NCBI GenBank assembly: GCA_029260755.1
Contig: JAJDCQ010000217.1
Coordinates: 1 to 38,003, forward strand
DNA length: 38,003 bases
Direction of reading: 5' to 3'
DNA from: Planctomycetota bacterium
GTDB taxonomy: Bacteria; Planctomycetota; J058; JAJDCQ01
Shown: in pieces, positions 17,143 through 26,078 of the stretch
Position numbering within the stretch: position 1 is the first letter of the stretch
How the letters are laid out: the number at the start of each line of letters is the position of its first letter
Made by a program: the position numbers and the translations under genes
Notes under the pieces: model-generated
Seen by the model: only the letters and a program-made list of their open reading frames with translations
What the model was told of the DNA's origin: nothing
Database searches by the model: none

Positions 17143-18636
17143 TCAGCGCCCTCGTCGGGCCCGGGACCTCTCGAGAAGCTGCCGAACGTAGCTGGCGAGG
17201 TCGCCCGGGCTCCGCTGGGCGGCGCGCTGCTCGAGCGCGACGAGCGCCCGCTCGCCGTCGGTGATCCACGCGCCGAGGAGCACGACGAGCTCGACGAGGA
17301 GGACGGCCTCGGGACGGGCCTGCCGAGGTCCCGGCGCCCCGCCGAGCCGGGCGAGCTCCAGCTCGCAACCGCGCAGCGCGCGACGCAGGCGCGTGTCCAG
17401 GGCGGCCGACGGAGGGCTCGCGAGGGCGTCCGCGTGGGCGTGGAGCCCGTCGAGCGCCGCGCGCGCCCACGGCGGCGTGCCGTCGTGCGGGTCCGGAACG
17501 TCCAAGGGGACGTCGAGCGAGAAGGCGATCGCGTCCCAGGGCGGCAGCCGACGCGCCACGCCGAACACCGTCGCGCTCGCGGCGACGATCGGATCGGGGT
17601 CGAGGGCGAGCTCGTCGAGCCGCTCGCGCGCGGCGTGGTGGTTGCCGCTCTCGGCCTCGACGAGGGCGTACTCAAGACTCTCGGGGTCGAGGACCTCCAG
17701 CCAGTCCCAGCAGAGCTCCTCCGTACCGGCCGAGGATCGGAGCGCCGTCCAGGGAAACGCTGTCCCCGGCCAGCCGGCGGCCGGACGCCCCGTCCCGGCC
17801 GCCCAGGTCTGCCCATCGTACCGGGGCGCTCGGTCGGCGAACGCGAGCTCATCGGAGCGCGTCCGCCTCCAACGCGCGAGCGCGGCGTCGAGCTCGGCGA
17901 TCCGTCGCTCCGTCTCGATGATCCTGGCAAGCACCGAACCGTCGGTGAGGGCGTCGAGGGGCGCGTGACGCGGGAGCGCCCCGGCGCCCCGGAGCCAGGG
18001 CAGGACGGGCAGCGGGTTGACCCCTCCGAGCCCGACGCGTCCGAGCGCCGCCTCGGCGTCGATCCAGTCCTCCGCGCGCGCGCGCACCATCGCGGCGAGC
18101 CGCTCGACGGCGATGGGATCGCCGTGGAGCGCGCGCTCCTCGAGTGACCGGAGGGCCGTCGCGTGGCGAAGGAAGTGCCTCATCGTGGGGCGTCGTGGGG
18201 GCGAGAGCTCTCCCTCGAGACGGGCGATCTCGACGTTCACCGCGACGGATCGCGCCTCGACCAGGCGGACCTGATGCGTGACGGCGAAGACGATCGCGCC
18301 GATGACGAAGACGGTCGTCCACGCCCCGGCAAGCGACCCCATGCGCCGGCGGGGCCCGGCGACGACCCAGCCGAGCCAGAGGACGGTGACGGCGACTGCG
18401 CCGAGGACGGGGAGCGAGTCGGGAAGATGCCGGTGGGCGACGACGATCGGGCTCGTCAGCAGCGCGCCACCGACGAGGCCGAAGGGGGAGAGCCGGCGGG
18501 CCGCCTTCGCCGCACTCTCCGCGGGAGGGGGCGCGGAAAGGGACGTCGGCGCGGAGGCCGGCTCGACCGGACGCTGCTCGGGATCCAGGCTCACGCTCTC
18601 GATACCCCCGAGCTCGCCCACGCGTTCATCCCGCAT
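17143..18636 (-). CDS. membrane-anchored protein of unknown function
   Basis: A 497-residue protein that I do not recognise. Three hydrophobic segments lie between about residues 45 and 140 (LSPFGLVGGALLTSPIVV, LGAVAVTVLWLGWVVAG, TTVFVIGAIVFAVTHQ), followed by a long soluble region rich in Ala, Arg and Leu. It includes a stretch AELDAALARWRRTRSDELAF that may be a coiled coil. It has no Cys or metal motif that stands out. The start at ATG 18636 overlaps the end of the upstream gene by 11 bases, which is good evidence that the two are translated together; a GTG at 18621 is an alternative. A 165-base gap with no gene separates it from the S41 peptidase. Confidence 0.65.
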   Translation of the reverse strand: MRDERVGELGGIESVSLDPEQRPVEPASAPTSLSAPPPAESAAKAARRLSPFGLVGGALLTSPIVVAHRHLPDSLPVLGAVAVTVLWLGWVVAGPRRRMGSLAGAWTTVFVIGAIVFAVTHQVRLVEARSVAVNVEIARLEGELSPPRRPTMRHFLRHATALRSLEERALHGDPIAVERLAAMVRARAEDWIDAEAALGRVGLGGVNPLPVLPWLRGAGALPRHAPLDALTDGSVLARIIETERRIAELDAALARWRRTRSDELAFADRAPRYDGQTWAAGTGRPAAGWPGTAFPWTALRSSAGTEELCWDWLEVLDPESLEYALVEAESGNHHAARERLDELALDPDPIVAASATVFGVARRLPPWDAIAFSLDVPLDVPDPHDGTPPWARAALDGLHAHADALASPPSAALDTRLRRALRGCELELARLGGAPGPRQARPEAVLLVELVVLLGAWITDGERALVALEQRAAQRSPGDLASYVRQLLERSRARRGR

Positions 18637-20230
18637 GGACGAGCGTCCGCGTCTCGCCGTCGAAGGCGACCTGCATCCGGCCGCGCGACGTCGCGACGAC
18701 GCGCCCGGTCCCGAACTTCGGGTGCTCGATCGTCTCGCCCTCCGCGAAGGCCTCGCCCGGGGCGTAGGGGCGCGGCGGGCGACCGAGGTCGCGCTCCCGG
18801 AGCGACCAGCCGATCGTCTCATCGCGGAGCTCGTCCCAGAGCTCCTGGGCGGAGAGGCCCGCCTCGTACGCCTGGCCGAGGAGGTCGCGCTTGGCGTAGT
18901 TGAGACGCGGTTTCGGAGCGGCGCGGGCGCGGACGACGAGCTGGGCGGCCCAGGAGACGGCGCGCGCGGCCGCCTTGGCCTCGGGTGGCAGCTTGCGCGA
19001 GGCGACGCGCCCGGCCGTCTTGGCCGCGTCGGCGACGCGCGCGGCGGTCTCCTCGCCGGGCGCGGTGAAGAACGCGTAGGCGGCGTCGAGGGCGGTCCGC
19101 GGCGCCTGCTCGCCCTCCACGGCGGCCTCGAAGCGCTCGAGGCAGCGGGAGCCGACGGCGAGGGCGATCCTCGCGATGAGGTCGCGGCTCCACTCGGGCC
19201 AGGCGGGGCCGGGCTCGTTCGCGTCGCCGTCCGGGTCGTGCAGCCGCTTCAGGAACATCAGTCGGCGGATCTCGGCTCTGGGGAGCTTCTTTGCGAAGCG
19301 ACCGACGTGGATCGTGAGACGCGCGCCCATCGCCTCGCCGCTCTCGGGAGGCTCGAGGTCGGGCTCCTCGTCGGGATCGGGCTTGACGACGAGCCAGGCG
19401 GCCGGGTCGCCGAGGGAGGCGGCCAGCTTGACCCGGTCCCGCTCGAGCTCCTTGGCCCGGAGCCGCTTGCGGATCGAGGTCGCCCGCTTCTTCGTCTCGG
19501 CCGCGCCGAGCGCGTCCTCGAACGCCGCCCGCCGCCGGCGGCTCGCCTCGATCTTCTCACGATGACTCTCGAGCTCGCGCGGTCCCGGCCGCAGATCCTT
19601 CGGCGGCTCCGCCTCGTCGGGGCGGTCGACCTCGAGGGCCCACGGCGTGAGCGCCTCGCGCGCGACGGCGTCGGACTCCTTGCAGAGCCTCCATGCTTCG
19701 ATCGCCTCGGTTCGCACCTCGCGGATCCGCGATGCCGAGGCGCACGCCGCGGACGCGGCGGCGAGCTGGGCGGCGTTCAACGCCTGCCAGGTCGCCTCGG
19801 GGCCCGCCTCGTCGGCGGCGTCGCGAGCGCCTCGCGCCGCCGCGGCGCATCGGTCGGCCCGGTCCGACCCCGGCGCATCGAGCCACGCCTGCGCCGCGTC
19901 GATCGCCTCGGCCGGACGCTTGTCGTCGGGGAAGGCGGTCGTCCACTCGGGGAGGCGCGCCTTCGCCAGGGCGAGGGCGACGCGGGTGCAGCCGTCGCGG
20001 TCGAGCTGCTCCTCGATGATCGTCGCGAGCTGGATGCTCGTCACCGGTCGGACCGGCCGGTCGATGGCGATCCGGGCGGACGGGTCGCCCAGGCGGGCCG
20101 CCGCGAAGAGCCAGACGAGGCCGAGGTCGCCTGCGCGGAGGCGCCCCGCGAGGAGGCGCGCGCGGGCCTCGTCGGTCCGCTCGAGCTCCGCCTGGCGCCG
20201 GAGCGCCTGGAGCTGGGCGTCGAGACTCAT
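18626..20230 (-). CDS. cytosolic protein with C-terminal CarD/tudor-like beta domain
   Basis: A 534-residue, mostly helical, charged protein. Residues 1-480 include a basic helix near SRRRRAAFEDALGAAETKKR and RLRAKELERDRVKLA, with no catalytic motif I can name. The last 45 residues (GETIEHPKFGTGRVVA, then QVAFDGETRTLVH) match the small beta-barrel found at the C-terminus of UvrD/PcrA and in CarD-like proteins, which usually contacts RNA polymerase or nucleic acid. ATG 20230 is preceded by AGGAGGGG. A hairpin in the 71-base gap upstream separates it from the lipid cluster, so it may begin a new unit. A link to transcription or repair is only an inference from the C-terminal domain. Confidence 0.65.
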   Translation of the reverse strand: MSLDAQLQALRRQAELERTDEARARLLAGRLRAGDLGLVWLFAAARLGDPSARIAIDRPVRPVTSIQLATIIEEQLDRDGCTRVALALAKARLPEWTTAFPDDKRPAEAIDAAQAWLDAPGSDRADRCAAAARGARDAADEAGPEATWQALNAAQLAAASAACASASRIREVRTEAIEAWRLCKESDAVAREALTPWALEVDRPDEAEPPKDLRPGPRELESHREKIEASRRRRAAFEDALGAAETKKRATSIRKRLRAKELERDRVKLAASLGDPAAWLVVKPDPDEEPDLEPPESGEAMGARLTIHVGRFAKKLPRAEIRRLMFLKRLHDPDGDANEPGPAWPEWSRDLIARIALAVGSRCLERFEAAVEGEQAPRTALDAAYAFFTAPGEETAARVADAAKTAGRVASRKLPPEAKAAARAVSWAAQLVVRARAAPKPRLNYAKRDLLGQAYEAGLSAQELWDELRDETIGWSLRERDLGRPPRPYAPGEAFAEGETIEHPKFGTGRVVATSRGRMQVAFDGETRTLVHAG

Positions 20231-20243
20231 CCTTCGTCCCCTC

Positions 20244-20277
20244 CTCCGGTCGCCGCGTGCGCGCGACGACGCCGGAG
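20244..20277 (-). terminator. GC-rich hairpin between the lipid cluster and downstream genes
   Basis: CTCCGG at 20244-20249 pairs with CCGGAG at 20272-20277, and the inner bases extend the stem to about 14 pairs with a two-base bulge. No T tract follows. It sits after the flavoprotein stop codon and its last arm touches the ribosome-binding site of the next gene, so it could weaken read-through or control translation. Confidence 0.35.
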
Positions 20278-20301
20278 CACAGCACGGAGATCGGGCGCTC
20301 G

Positions 20302-21444
20302 TCAAGCGGGGGCGCGGGCCAGGCGCCGCCCGATCTCGCGCGCGATCGCCGGGGCGTCCTTGGCCATCCCGCGGAGATACTCGCTGTCGCTCCCGCGGGC
20401 GCACCAGATGCCGACGAAGAAGAGCCCGGGCCAGCTCCGGCTCTCGCCGCCCTTCGCGAGGGGGAAGGAGCCGTCGGGGCTGCGGGCGACCTCGTCGGGG
20501 AGAAACGGCATCAGGAACCCGTAGCCGGTCGCGAGGATCACCGTCCCGACCGGCTCGCGGGCGCCGTCCTCGAACACCGCCTCGCGGCCTTCGAGCCGGG
20601 CGACCGGGCCGCGTACCGTGATCTTGCCCTCGTCGACGAACCTCGAGAAGCCGAGGTCGGTCGCCGGGAGGGTCGGGCGTCGGCTGCAGTAGGAGCCGAG
20701 CGTCCATCGCGGCAGCATCTCGATCCAGACGGCGTAGTCGTGGAGGTCGCGTCCGAGGAAGCGCTGCGGCGCCAGCTTCGCCTTCCCGTCGCGGGTCGAG
20801 ACGACCGTCGGGATCCCGGCGCGGGCGCAGGCCTCGGCGATCTCGACGCCGCTCGTCGCGCCCCCGATCACCAGGACGGGCTCGTTCGGGTCGAGGTCGG
20901 CGGCGCCGCGCCAGGCGCGGGCGTGGAGGACGCGCGGGCGGCTCTCGGAGCCGTCGCCGTCGCCGGGGAGCCCCTCGATCGCGGGGCGGACCGGAAAGTC
21001 GTACATCCCGGTCGCCGCGATGACGGCCTCGTAGCGCTGGCTTGTTTCCGTGCCCGTGCCCGTGCCCGTGCCCGAGTCGAGGTCGACGATGAACCGACCG
21101 TCCTCGCCGCGCTCGATCGCCGCCACCTCGGCCTTCTCCGCGGTGATGTCGAAGTGGGCGGCGTAGCGCTCGAGGTAGCGCGCGTACTCCCCGGTCGTGA
21201 CGTACTCCGCGTCGCCCTCGATCGGCAGCCCGGGGAGGCTCGTGTGGCGCCGCGGAGACGCGAGGACGATCTCGGGGTGGACGCGCGGGTAGGCCCCGCC
21301 GGTCGCCCCGAGGCGGTCGACGAGCCGATGCGCGACGCCCTCGGCGCGCAGCGACACGCTCGCGGCGAGTCCGGCGGGCCCGGCGCCGATCACGAGGACG
21401 GGCGCGGCGGTCGTGGTCGGCTCGCTCTCTTCGGGGCTCGCCAT
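20302..21444 (-). CDS. FAD/NAD(P)-binding monooxygenase-like flavoprotein
   Basis: A 380-residue protein of the flavin-containing monooxygenase/thioredoxin-reductase-like class. The first Rossmann site is VLVIGAGPAGLAAS (16-29), the second is VLVIGGATSGVE (190-201), and LATGYGF is near the FAD-binding C-terminal region. A sequence AATGMYDFP is the usual link between the two nucleotide domains. A tandem (Gly-Thr)4 run at residues 125-132 is encoded by four CCGTGC hexamers. It is the last gene of the 14-gene lipid cluster, 15 bases after the radical SAM/SPASM gene. It may oxidise the lipid product or feed electrons to the radical SAM enzymes. Which of these applies cannot be told from sequence. 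Confidence 0.8.
   Translation of the reverse strand: MASPEESEPTTTAAPVLVIGAGPAGLAASVSLRAEGVAHRLVDRLGATGGAYPRVHPEIVLASPRRHTSLPGLPIEGDAEYVTTGEYARYLERYAAHFDITAEKAEVAAIERGEDGRFIVDLDSGTGTGTGTETSQRYEAVIAATGMYDFPVRPAIEGLPGDGDGSESRPRVLHARAWRGAADLDPNEPVLVIGGATSGVEIAEACARAGIPTVVSTRDGKAKLAPQRFLGRDLHDYAVWIEMLPRWTLGSYCSRRPTLPATDLGFSRFVDEGKITVRGPVARLEGREAVFEDGAREPVGTVILATGYGFLMPFLPDEVARSPDGSFPLAKGGESRSWPGLFFVGIWCARGSDSEYLRGMAKDAPAIAREIGRRLARAPA
21048..21071. repeat. hexamer microsatellite (CCGTGC)4 in coding sequence
   Basis: Four perfect copies inside the flavoprotein gene, encoding alternating Gly-Thr. The length is a multiple of three, so copy-number change would not shift the frame. Confidence 0.85.
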
Positions 21445-21459
21445 CGGGCGCCGCCGGGC

Positions 21460-22473
21460 TCAGACGAGCTCGGAGAAGAAGTCGCGCCAGTCGCTCGGCA
21501 CCGGCGCGCCGGCCATCGCCTCGGTCGTCCCGCGGCAGAGCGTCCAGCAGGCGGTGCAGGTTCGCGGCTCCTCCTTCGCCGCGAGCTTGCGTCGCACCGT
21601 CCCCCAGTCGTCGGTGACGAGGTTCGCGGCCGCGTCGTGGGCGAGCTCGATGCAGGGGGCGACGTTGCCGAGGTGATCGATGTTCATCGAGTGAAGGCCC
21701 GCCTTGCAGGGCGGCGGGGCGCCTTCGATGTATCGGTCGACCCCCTCGATGTAGCTGCGGAAGATCGCCAGGTGCGGGTGCCTCTTCTTGAGGGCGAAGA
21801 TCCGCGGCGCGATCGACTCGCGCGGCGGCTGCTGGGCGTCCTTGCCCCGGTAGTGCCCGAACGTGGAGAGGTAGGTGAGCATGTGGCGCACGCCGAGCTT
21901 CCCGCTCACCTCGAGCAGCTCGTCGAGCTGGTCGAGGTTGTCGTCGAGCAGGATCGAGAGGACGTGCACCTGCGGACCGCCCCGCGGCGCCGTATCTCGC
22001 AGGATCTCGACGGCCCGGACGGCCCCCTCGAACGCTCCGTCGAGGCCGCGGCTCCGGTCGTGGCGGTGCGGCGCGGCGTAGTCGATCGAGACGCCGGCCT
22101 GGATGAGGCCTGCGCTCCAGAGCGACCGGGCGAGCTCCTCGGTGATGAACCAGCCGTTGGTGTAGACGAACGGGTGGTGCCACCTCGCGAAGCCCGCGAT
22201 GATCTCGGGCAGGTCGGGCCGCAGGGTCGGCTCGCCGCCCTCGATCGACACCAGGACGCTCCCGGCGTTGCTGAGGCGCTTGCTGATCGTCAGCCACTGG
22301 GCCGTGGTGAGCTCGTCCTTCGGCGCGATCGCCTGCTGCGGGAACGTGCAGAAGCCGCACCGCATGTTGCAGCGGTTGGTGATCTGGACGTTCGCGTGGC
22401 TGATCTGGCCGGTGAGGCAGCCCTTGATCAGGCGCGCGCCGCGCCAGAGGTAGTCGGCGGTCAGGTTGCTCAC
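21460..22473 (-). CDS. radical SAM enzyme with SPASM-like C-terminal cluster region
   Basis: A 337-residue enzyme. The radical SAM cysteines are CNMRCGFC (35, 39, 42), followed by SIEGGEPTLRPD (77-88). The C-terminal part has a SPASM-like pattern: Cys256, Cys274 (NIDHLGNVAPCIE) and CTACWTLC (306, 309, 313), suggesting an auxiliary iron-sulfur cluster. The GTG start overlaps the stop of the zinc-ribbon gene, and GAGGAG is 9 bases upstream. SPASM enzymes modify peptides, sugars or lipids (the hopanoid HpnH type is one lipid example with a related layout). The location in a fatty-acyl cluster favours a lipid or small-molecule role. It is clearly different from the two tetraether-synthase-like enzymes upstream. 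Confidence 0.9.
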   Translation of the reverse strand: MSNLTADYLWRGARLIKGCLTGQISHANVQITNRCNMRCGFCTFPQQAIAPKDELTTAQWLTISKRLSNAGSVLVSIEGGEPTLRPDLPEIIAGFARWHHPFVYTNGWFITEELARSLWSAGLIQAGVSIDYAAPHRHDRSRGLDGAFEGAVRAVEILRDTAPRGGPQVHVLSILLDDNLDQLDELLEVSGKLGVRHMLTYLSTFGHYRGKDAQQPPRESIAPRIFALKKRHPHLAIFRSYIEGVDRYIEGAPPPCKAGLHSMNIDHLGNVAPCIELAHDAAANLVTDDWGTVRRKLAAKEEPRTCTACWTLCRGTTEAMAGAPVPSDWRDFFSELV

Positions 22474-22790
22474 GACGCTCGCTCCTCATCCTCGGATCCG
22501 TCTGCGATCCGGTAGAGCCCTCGGAGCTCGGTCCGTTCCGCGTCGGAGAGATCGGCGATCGATCGCCGATCCCGGTCGGTCATGAGGGCGATCGCTTCGA
22601 TCGCCCGGCGCTGCCGGTCGGTGATGGGCCAGAGCGGCCGCTTGGGCGGGCCGCCGTGCTCCCAGTCGATTCCCATCTTCCACCCGCAGGCGCACTCGTA
22701 CCAGTCGGTCTCGAGCCCGTCGTGGGTCCGCCGCGCGGGCCCCGCGCAGTGGCGACAGGGGATGATCGCTGCGTTTGGCCCGCCGGCCAC
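22470..22790 (-). CDS. small zinc-ribbon protein
   Basis: A 106-residue protein with Cys12 and Cys15 (PCRHC) and Cys33 and Cys35 (ECACG), a compact four-Cys metal site, then a charged helical tail (ITDRQRRAIEAIALM, LSDAERTELRGLYRI). I do not recognise the family. The best start is GTG 22790, eight bases after the upstream stop, with GGGAG about 12 bases away; this is a little far, so the start is uncertain. Its TGA overlaps the GTG of the next gene. Between three radical SAM genes it might be an iron or electron carrier, or a partner protein. Confidence 0.65.
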   Translation of the reverse strand: MAGGPNAAIIPCRHCAGPARRTHDGLETDWYECACGWKMGIDWEHGGPPKRPLWPITDRQRRAIEAIALMTDRDRRSIADLSDAERTELRGLYRIADGSEDEERAS

Positions 22791-22798
22791 GACGGCGA

Positions 22799-24385
22799 TC
22801 AGCTCCCGGCCATCGGGAGCGGTTTGCCCTTCCCGCCGGCCCCGTTGCCGTTGCCGTTGCCGTCCTTGCCCTCGGCGCCCTTGCCCCAGATCCGCGTCTC
22901 GCCCTTCGGCCCCGTGTACCGCGGGTCCTTGTGGCGATAGAACATGTTGTAGGCGCAGCCGGGCATCAGCTTCCCGTCGGGCATCGCGTAGTGGGTGCAG
23001 CACTTCTTGATGCGGTCGACGTCGAAGGTGTGCTCGTCCATGTAGGCGTGGATGAAGATCGTCTTGACGAGCCCCTCGCCGATCGCGATCCGCTCCTCGA
23101 GCTCGAGGGCGCGGTCCGGCGGATACATGAGCTTGATCGCCTTCTTGAGGGTCGTGAGGATCTTCTGGCTGTCCGGGATCTGCCCCGAGCTGCTCCAGAG
23201 CTCGTCGATCGCGTTCCGGATCGCGCCCTCGAAGTTGTCGTCGGGGGCGATCGTTCCGCGGTTCGCGATGACCTCCATGTACTTGTCGAGCTCGACGAAG
23301 CGCGGGAACGGGACGAAGCCGTCGTCGGTCTTCAGGAGGTAGGTGAGGGCGAAACATCCCGGATGACTGCACGGCAGCGGCAGGAAGTCCTCCCGCAGCA
23401 GCTCCCCGTCGGTCTGCGCGGCCGCGCCGTTCACGATGTCGGGGATCGTGATGACATCGAGCGGGTCGTGCGGCCCGAAGTGGGCGCCGCCGTAGCCGGT
23501 GTAGGCGGTCGGCTGGAAGAGCAGGCTCAGGATGAAGTCGCGCTCGTAGAGCAGCCTCACGCAGTCGCCGATCTCGTCGTCGTTCACGCCCTTGGCGATC
23601 GTCGCGATGATGGTGGTCGGCACGCCCGCCTTCTCGAGGTTGTCGAGCGCCTTCCACTTCACGCTCTGGTGGTTGCCGCCGCCGCGGAGCGCCTGCAGCG
23701 CCGGGTTCCGGAGCGCGTCCATCTGGAGGTTCACGTAGACGCGGCGCCTCGCCAGCTCCTCGCAGAACTCGAGGCTCTGGGCGATCTGGAGGCCGTTGGT
23801 TGAGATCGACACCCGCGCGATCTCGTCGCGCTCGGTCGCGATGTCGAGGAAGCGCATGAACTTCGGATGCATCGTCGGCTCGCCGCCGGAGAGGTTGACG
23901 GTGTCGACGAACCCTTCCTTGGCGATGAGGCCGTCGATGATCCCGGTGTACTCCTCCTCGGTCATGATGTAGTTGTCGCGGTTCTGGACGATGCAGACCG
24001 GGCACTCGAGGTTGCAGTGGTTCGTGATCTCGATGATCGGGAGGCAGCTGTGCTGCTCGTGGTCGGGGCAGAGGCCGCAGTCGTGGGGGCAGCCGCGGTC
24101 GACCTTCGTCGAGAACTGGAGCGGGACGCTGCCCTTCTTGGTGTAGGTGAGCGACTTCAGGAACCACTCGGCGTCGCCCGAGATGAGCGCCTGGCTCGGC
24201 CCGCAGCGCGAGCACTGCTTCTTGAGGTAGACCTTCTGATCGCGGATCACCCGCTGGCAATCGACCAGCTCGCGGCACTTCGGGCACATGCCCTTGGTGA
24301 AGCTGTGGAAGACCTCGCGGCTCCGGGCGTCGCTGGTCTCGATGATGCGCCGGTCCTGGAGGGCGAGATCGATCTCGGTGGGCAT
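22799..24385 (-). CDS. radical SAM enzyme of the MJ0619/tetraether lipid synthase (Tes-like) family
   Basis: A 528-residue enzyme with the layout I know from archaeal tetraether lipid synthase. An N-terminal rubredoxin-like set is CPKC (34, 37) and CSRC (58, 61). A second cysteine cluster is GCPHDCGLCPDHEQHSC (99, 103, 106, 114). The radical SAM motif is CNLECPVC (124, 128, 131), and LSGGEPTMHPKF follows. The C-terminal iron-sulfur signature is KCCTHYAMPDGK then PGCAYN (462, 463, 477). Known Tes joins unactivated lipid methyl ends by C-C bonds; bacterial homologues have been proposed to make membrane-spanning lipids. The start at ATG 24385 overlaps the upstream stop as TGATG, with GGAGG 9 bases ahead. 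The tail has GNGNGN from a CCGTTG repeat. Function on an acyl chain is inferred. Confidence 0.85.
   Translation of the reverse strand: MPTEIDLALQDRRIIETSDARSREVFHSFTKGMCPKCRELVDCQRVIRDQKVYLKKQCSRCGPSQALISGDAEWFLKSLTYTKKGSVPLQFSTKVDRGCPHDCGLCPDHEQHSCLPIIEITNHCNLECPVCIVQNRDNYIMTEEEYTGIIDGLIAKEGFVDTVNLSGGEPTMHPKFMRFLDIATERDEIARVSISTNGLQIAQSLEFCEELARRRVYVNLQMDALRNPALQALRGGGNHQSVKWKALDNLEKAGVPTTIIATIAKGVNDDEIGDCVRLLYERDFILSLLFQPTAYTGYGGAHFGPHDPLDVITIPDIVNGAAAQTDGELLREDFLPLPCSHPGCFALTYLLKTDDGFVPFPRFVELDKYMEVIANRGTIAPDDNFEGAIRNAIDELWSSSGQIPDSQKILTTLKKAIKLMYPPDRALELEERIAIGEGLVKTIFIHAYMDEHTFDVDRIKKCCTHYAMPDGKLMPGCAYNMFYRHKDPRYTGPKGETRIWGKGAEGKDGNGNGNGAGGKGKPLPMAGS
22842..22859. repeat. hexamer microsatellite (CCGTTG)3 in coding sequence
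   Basis: Three perfect units near the C-terminus of the Tes-like gene, encoding Gly-Asn repeats. They resemble the CCGTGC repeat in the flavoprotein gene. Confidence 0.8.
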
Positions 24386-26076
24386 CAGCGGCATCCTCCC
24401 TGCTCCGAGGCGCCGTCGCGGGCGGCCTCGGGGGCGTCGGTGTCCTTGGTCTCGGTCGCGGCGGTCTCGGCGCGCGCGAACGGGTCGGGCGCGTGGGCCG
24501 CGAGCACCTCCGCCGGCACCGTCGGGTCGCCGGCCATCGGCAGGCGCGTCGGGCGCATCTCGTCCTTCCGGCTCGGGCGCGTCTCGTCCATCCGGGAGAG
24601 CATGTCCGGGTCGGCGAAGCGGGTGTCCTTCTCCCGGTAGAGGACGTTGTAGGAGCAGGTCGGGATGTTGCTCCCGTCGGTCGCGGGGACGCCAACGCAG
24701 CACTTCATGATGCGGCTGACGTCGAAGTTCTCCTCGTCCATGTGCGAGTGGATGTAGATCGCCTTGACGGCCGCCTCGCCCACGCGCTGCCGCTCGCGCA
24801 TGGAGAGGCTCCCGTCGGCCGGGAACATCTCCTTGAGGAGCCGCTTGAGCGTCTTGAGGACGCTCTCGGCCTCCCCCTCGCCGAGGCGGTCGGGGTTGCT
24901 CCAGAGCTCGTCGATCGTGTCGCGAAGCGCGTCCTCGAGCGGCCGGCGCGGCTCGATGTAGAGGCTGTCCTGGAGGAGCTCGAAGACCCGCTGCCGCGAC
25001 ATGAAGCGGGTGAACGGGACGTAGCCGCCGTCGTCGGTGTTGAGGAAGTAGCAGATCGAGTAGCAGTGGCTGTGGGCGAGCGGGCTCGGGACGAAGTCCT
25101 TCGGCGTGATCTTGCCGCCCGTGTGCTTCTCGAGGATCTCGTGGAGGTCCGGGATCGAGATCCGCGCCTGGCGCTCGAAGCCGACGCCGCCCTGGCCGGT
25201 GAAGCACATCGTGTGCAGCTCCAGGCTGACGATGTGCTTCCGCTGCCGGACGAGGTCGAACAGGGCCGGGACGTCCTTGTCGTTCAGGCCGGCCGCGACG
25301 GCCGGCAGGATCGTCATGCAGACGCCGTGCTTCTCGAGCATGTCGATCGCCCGGAGCTTCGTCTTGACGGTGTCGGCGCCCAGCAGCGTGAGGTCGGTCT
25401 CCCGGTCGAACGTGTCGAGGCTCAGGACGATCCGGGCGTCGAGGGCGGCGAGCTTCCGGACGAACTCCTCGTCCTTCAGCTTGAGGCCGTTCGTCGAGAT
25501 CGTCAGGCGCTGGATGCCCGCGTCGCGGCACATCTCGAGGAAGTCGAGGAGCTGCGGGTGCAGCGTCGGCTCCCCGCCGGTGAAGTTGATGATGTCGAGC
25601 TCGGCGTGGTCCTCGAGGAGGTGGTCGAGGATCGCCTTCATCTCGTCCTTCGACATCCGGTGTGGGTCGTCGTTCTTGTTGATCGTGTAGCAGATCGGGC
25701 AGTCGAGATTGCACGCGCTCGTGATCGGCACGACCGGGAGGTAAACCTTCTGCTGGTGGCTCGCGCAGGCGCCGCAGTCGAACGGGCATCCCTCCTCGGA
25801 GACCTCCGTCGAGACGCGGGTCGGCGGGTCGTTCGGCGCGATGAACGAGAGGCAGTCGAGGTACCACTCGACCGAGCTCGCGACCTGGACGTACTCCTTG
25901 CCGTGGTCGGGGCAGAACTTGTCGAAGAACACCTTCCCGTCGCGGAAGACGATCTTGGCGTCGACGGATCGCTTGCACGTTCCGCAGAGCCCCTTCGTCA
26001 TCGAGTAGTAGATGTGATCGGTCGCGCGGCGCGGCGCGGTCGAGATGGGCTTCTTGGTCGTCGTCTCGGTCGGCAT
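24385..26076 (-). CDS. second Tes-like radical SAM enzyme
   Basis: A 563-residue paralogue of the next gene. It has N-terminal CGTC (31, 34) and CPDH (55, 58), GCPFDCGAC (97, 101, 104), the radical SAM motif CNLDCPIC (122, 126, 129), INFTGGEPTLHPQ and a C-terminal KCCVGVPATDG with PTCSYN. The fourth Cys of the second cluster, present in its sister as QHSC, is Val here. One rubredoxin-like ligand is His rather than Cys. It also has a 50-residue acidic tail. ATG 26076 has GAGG six bases upstream and gives the same MPTE opening as its sister; ATG 26082 overlaps the upstream stop and is possible. Two non-identical neighbours could form a heterodimer or act on different positions of a lipid. Confidence 0.85.
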   Translation of the reverse strand: MPTETTTKKPISTAPRRATDHIYYSMTKGLCGTCKRSVDAKIVFRDGKVFFDKFCPDHGKEYVQVASSVEWYLDCLSFIAPNDPPTRVSTEVSEEGCPFDCGACASHQQKVYLPVVPITSACNLDCPICYTINKNDDPHRMSKDEMKAILDHLLEDHAELDIINFTGGEPTLHPQLLDFLEMCRDAGIQRLTISTNGLKLKDEEFVRKLAALDARIVLSLDTFDRETDLTLLGADTVKTKLRAIDMLEKHGVCMTILPAVAAGLNDKDVPALFDLVRQRKHIVSLELHTMCFTGQGGVGFERQARISIPDLHEILEKHTGGKITPKDFVPSPLAHSHCYSICYFLNTDDGGYVPFTRFMSRQRVFELLQDSLYIEPRRPLEDALRDTIDELWSNPDRLGEGEAESVLKTLKRLLKEMFPADGSLSMRERQRVGEAAVKAIYIHSHMDEENFDVSRIMKCCVGVPATDGSNIPTCSYNVLYREKDTRFADPDMLSRMDETRPSRKDEMRPTRLPMAGDPTVPAEVLAAHAPDPFARAETAATETKDTDAPEAARDGASEQGGCR

Positions 26077-26078
26077 CG

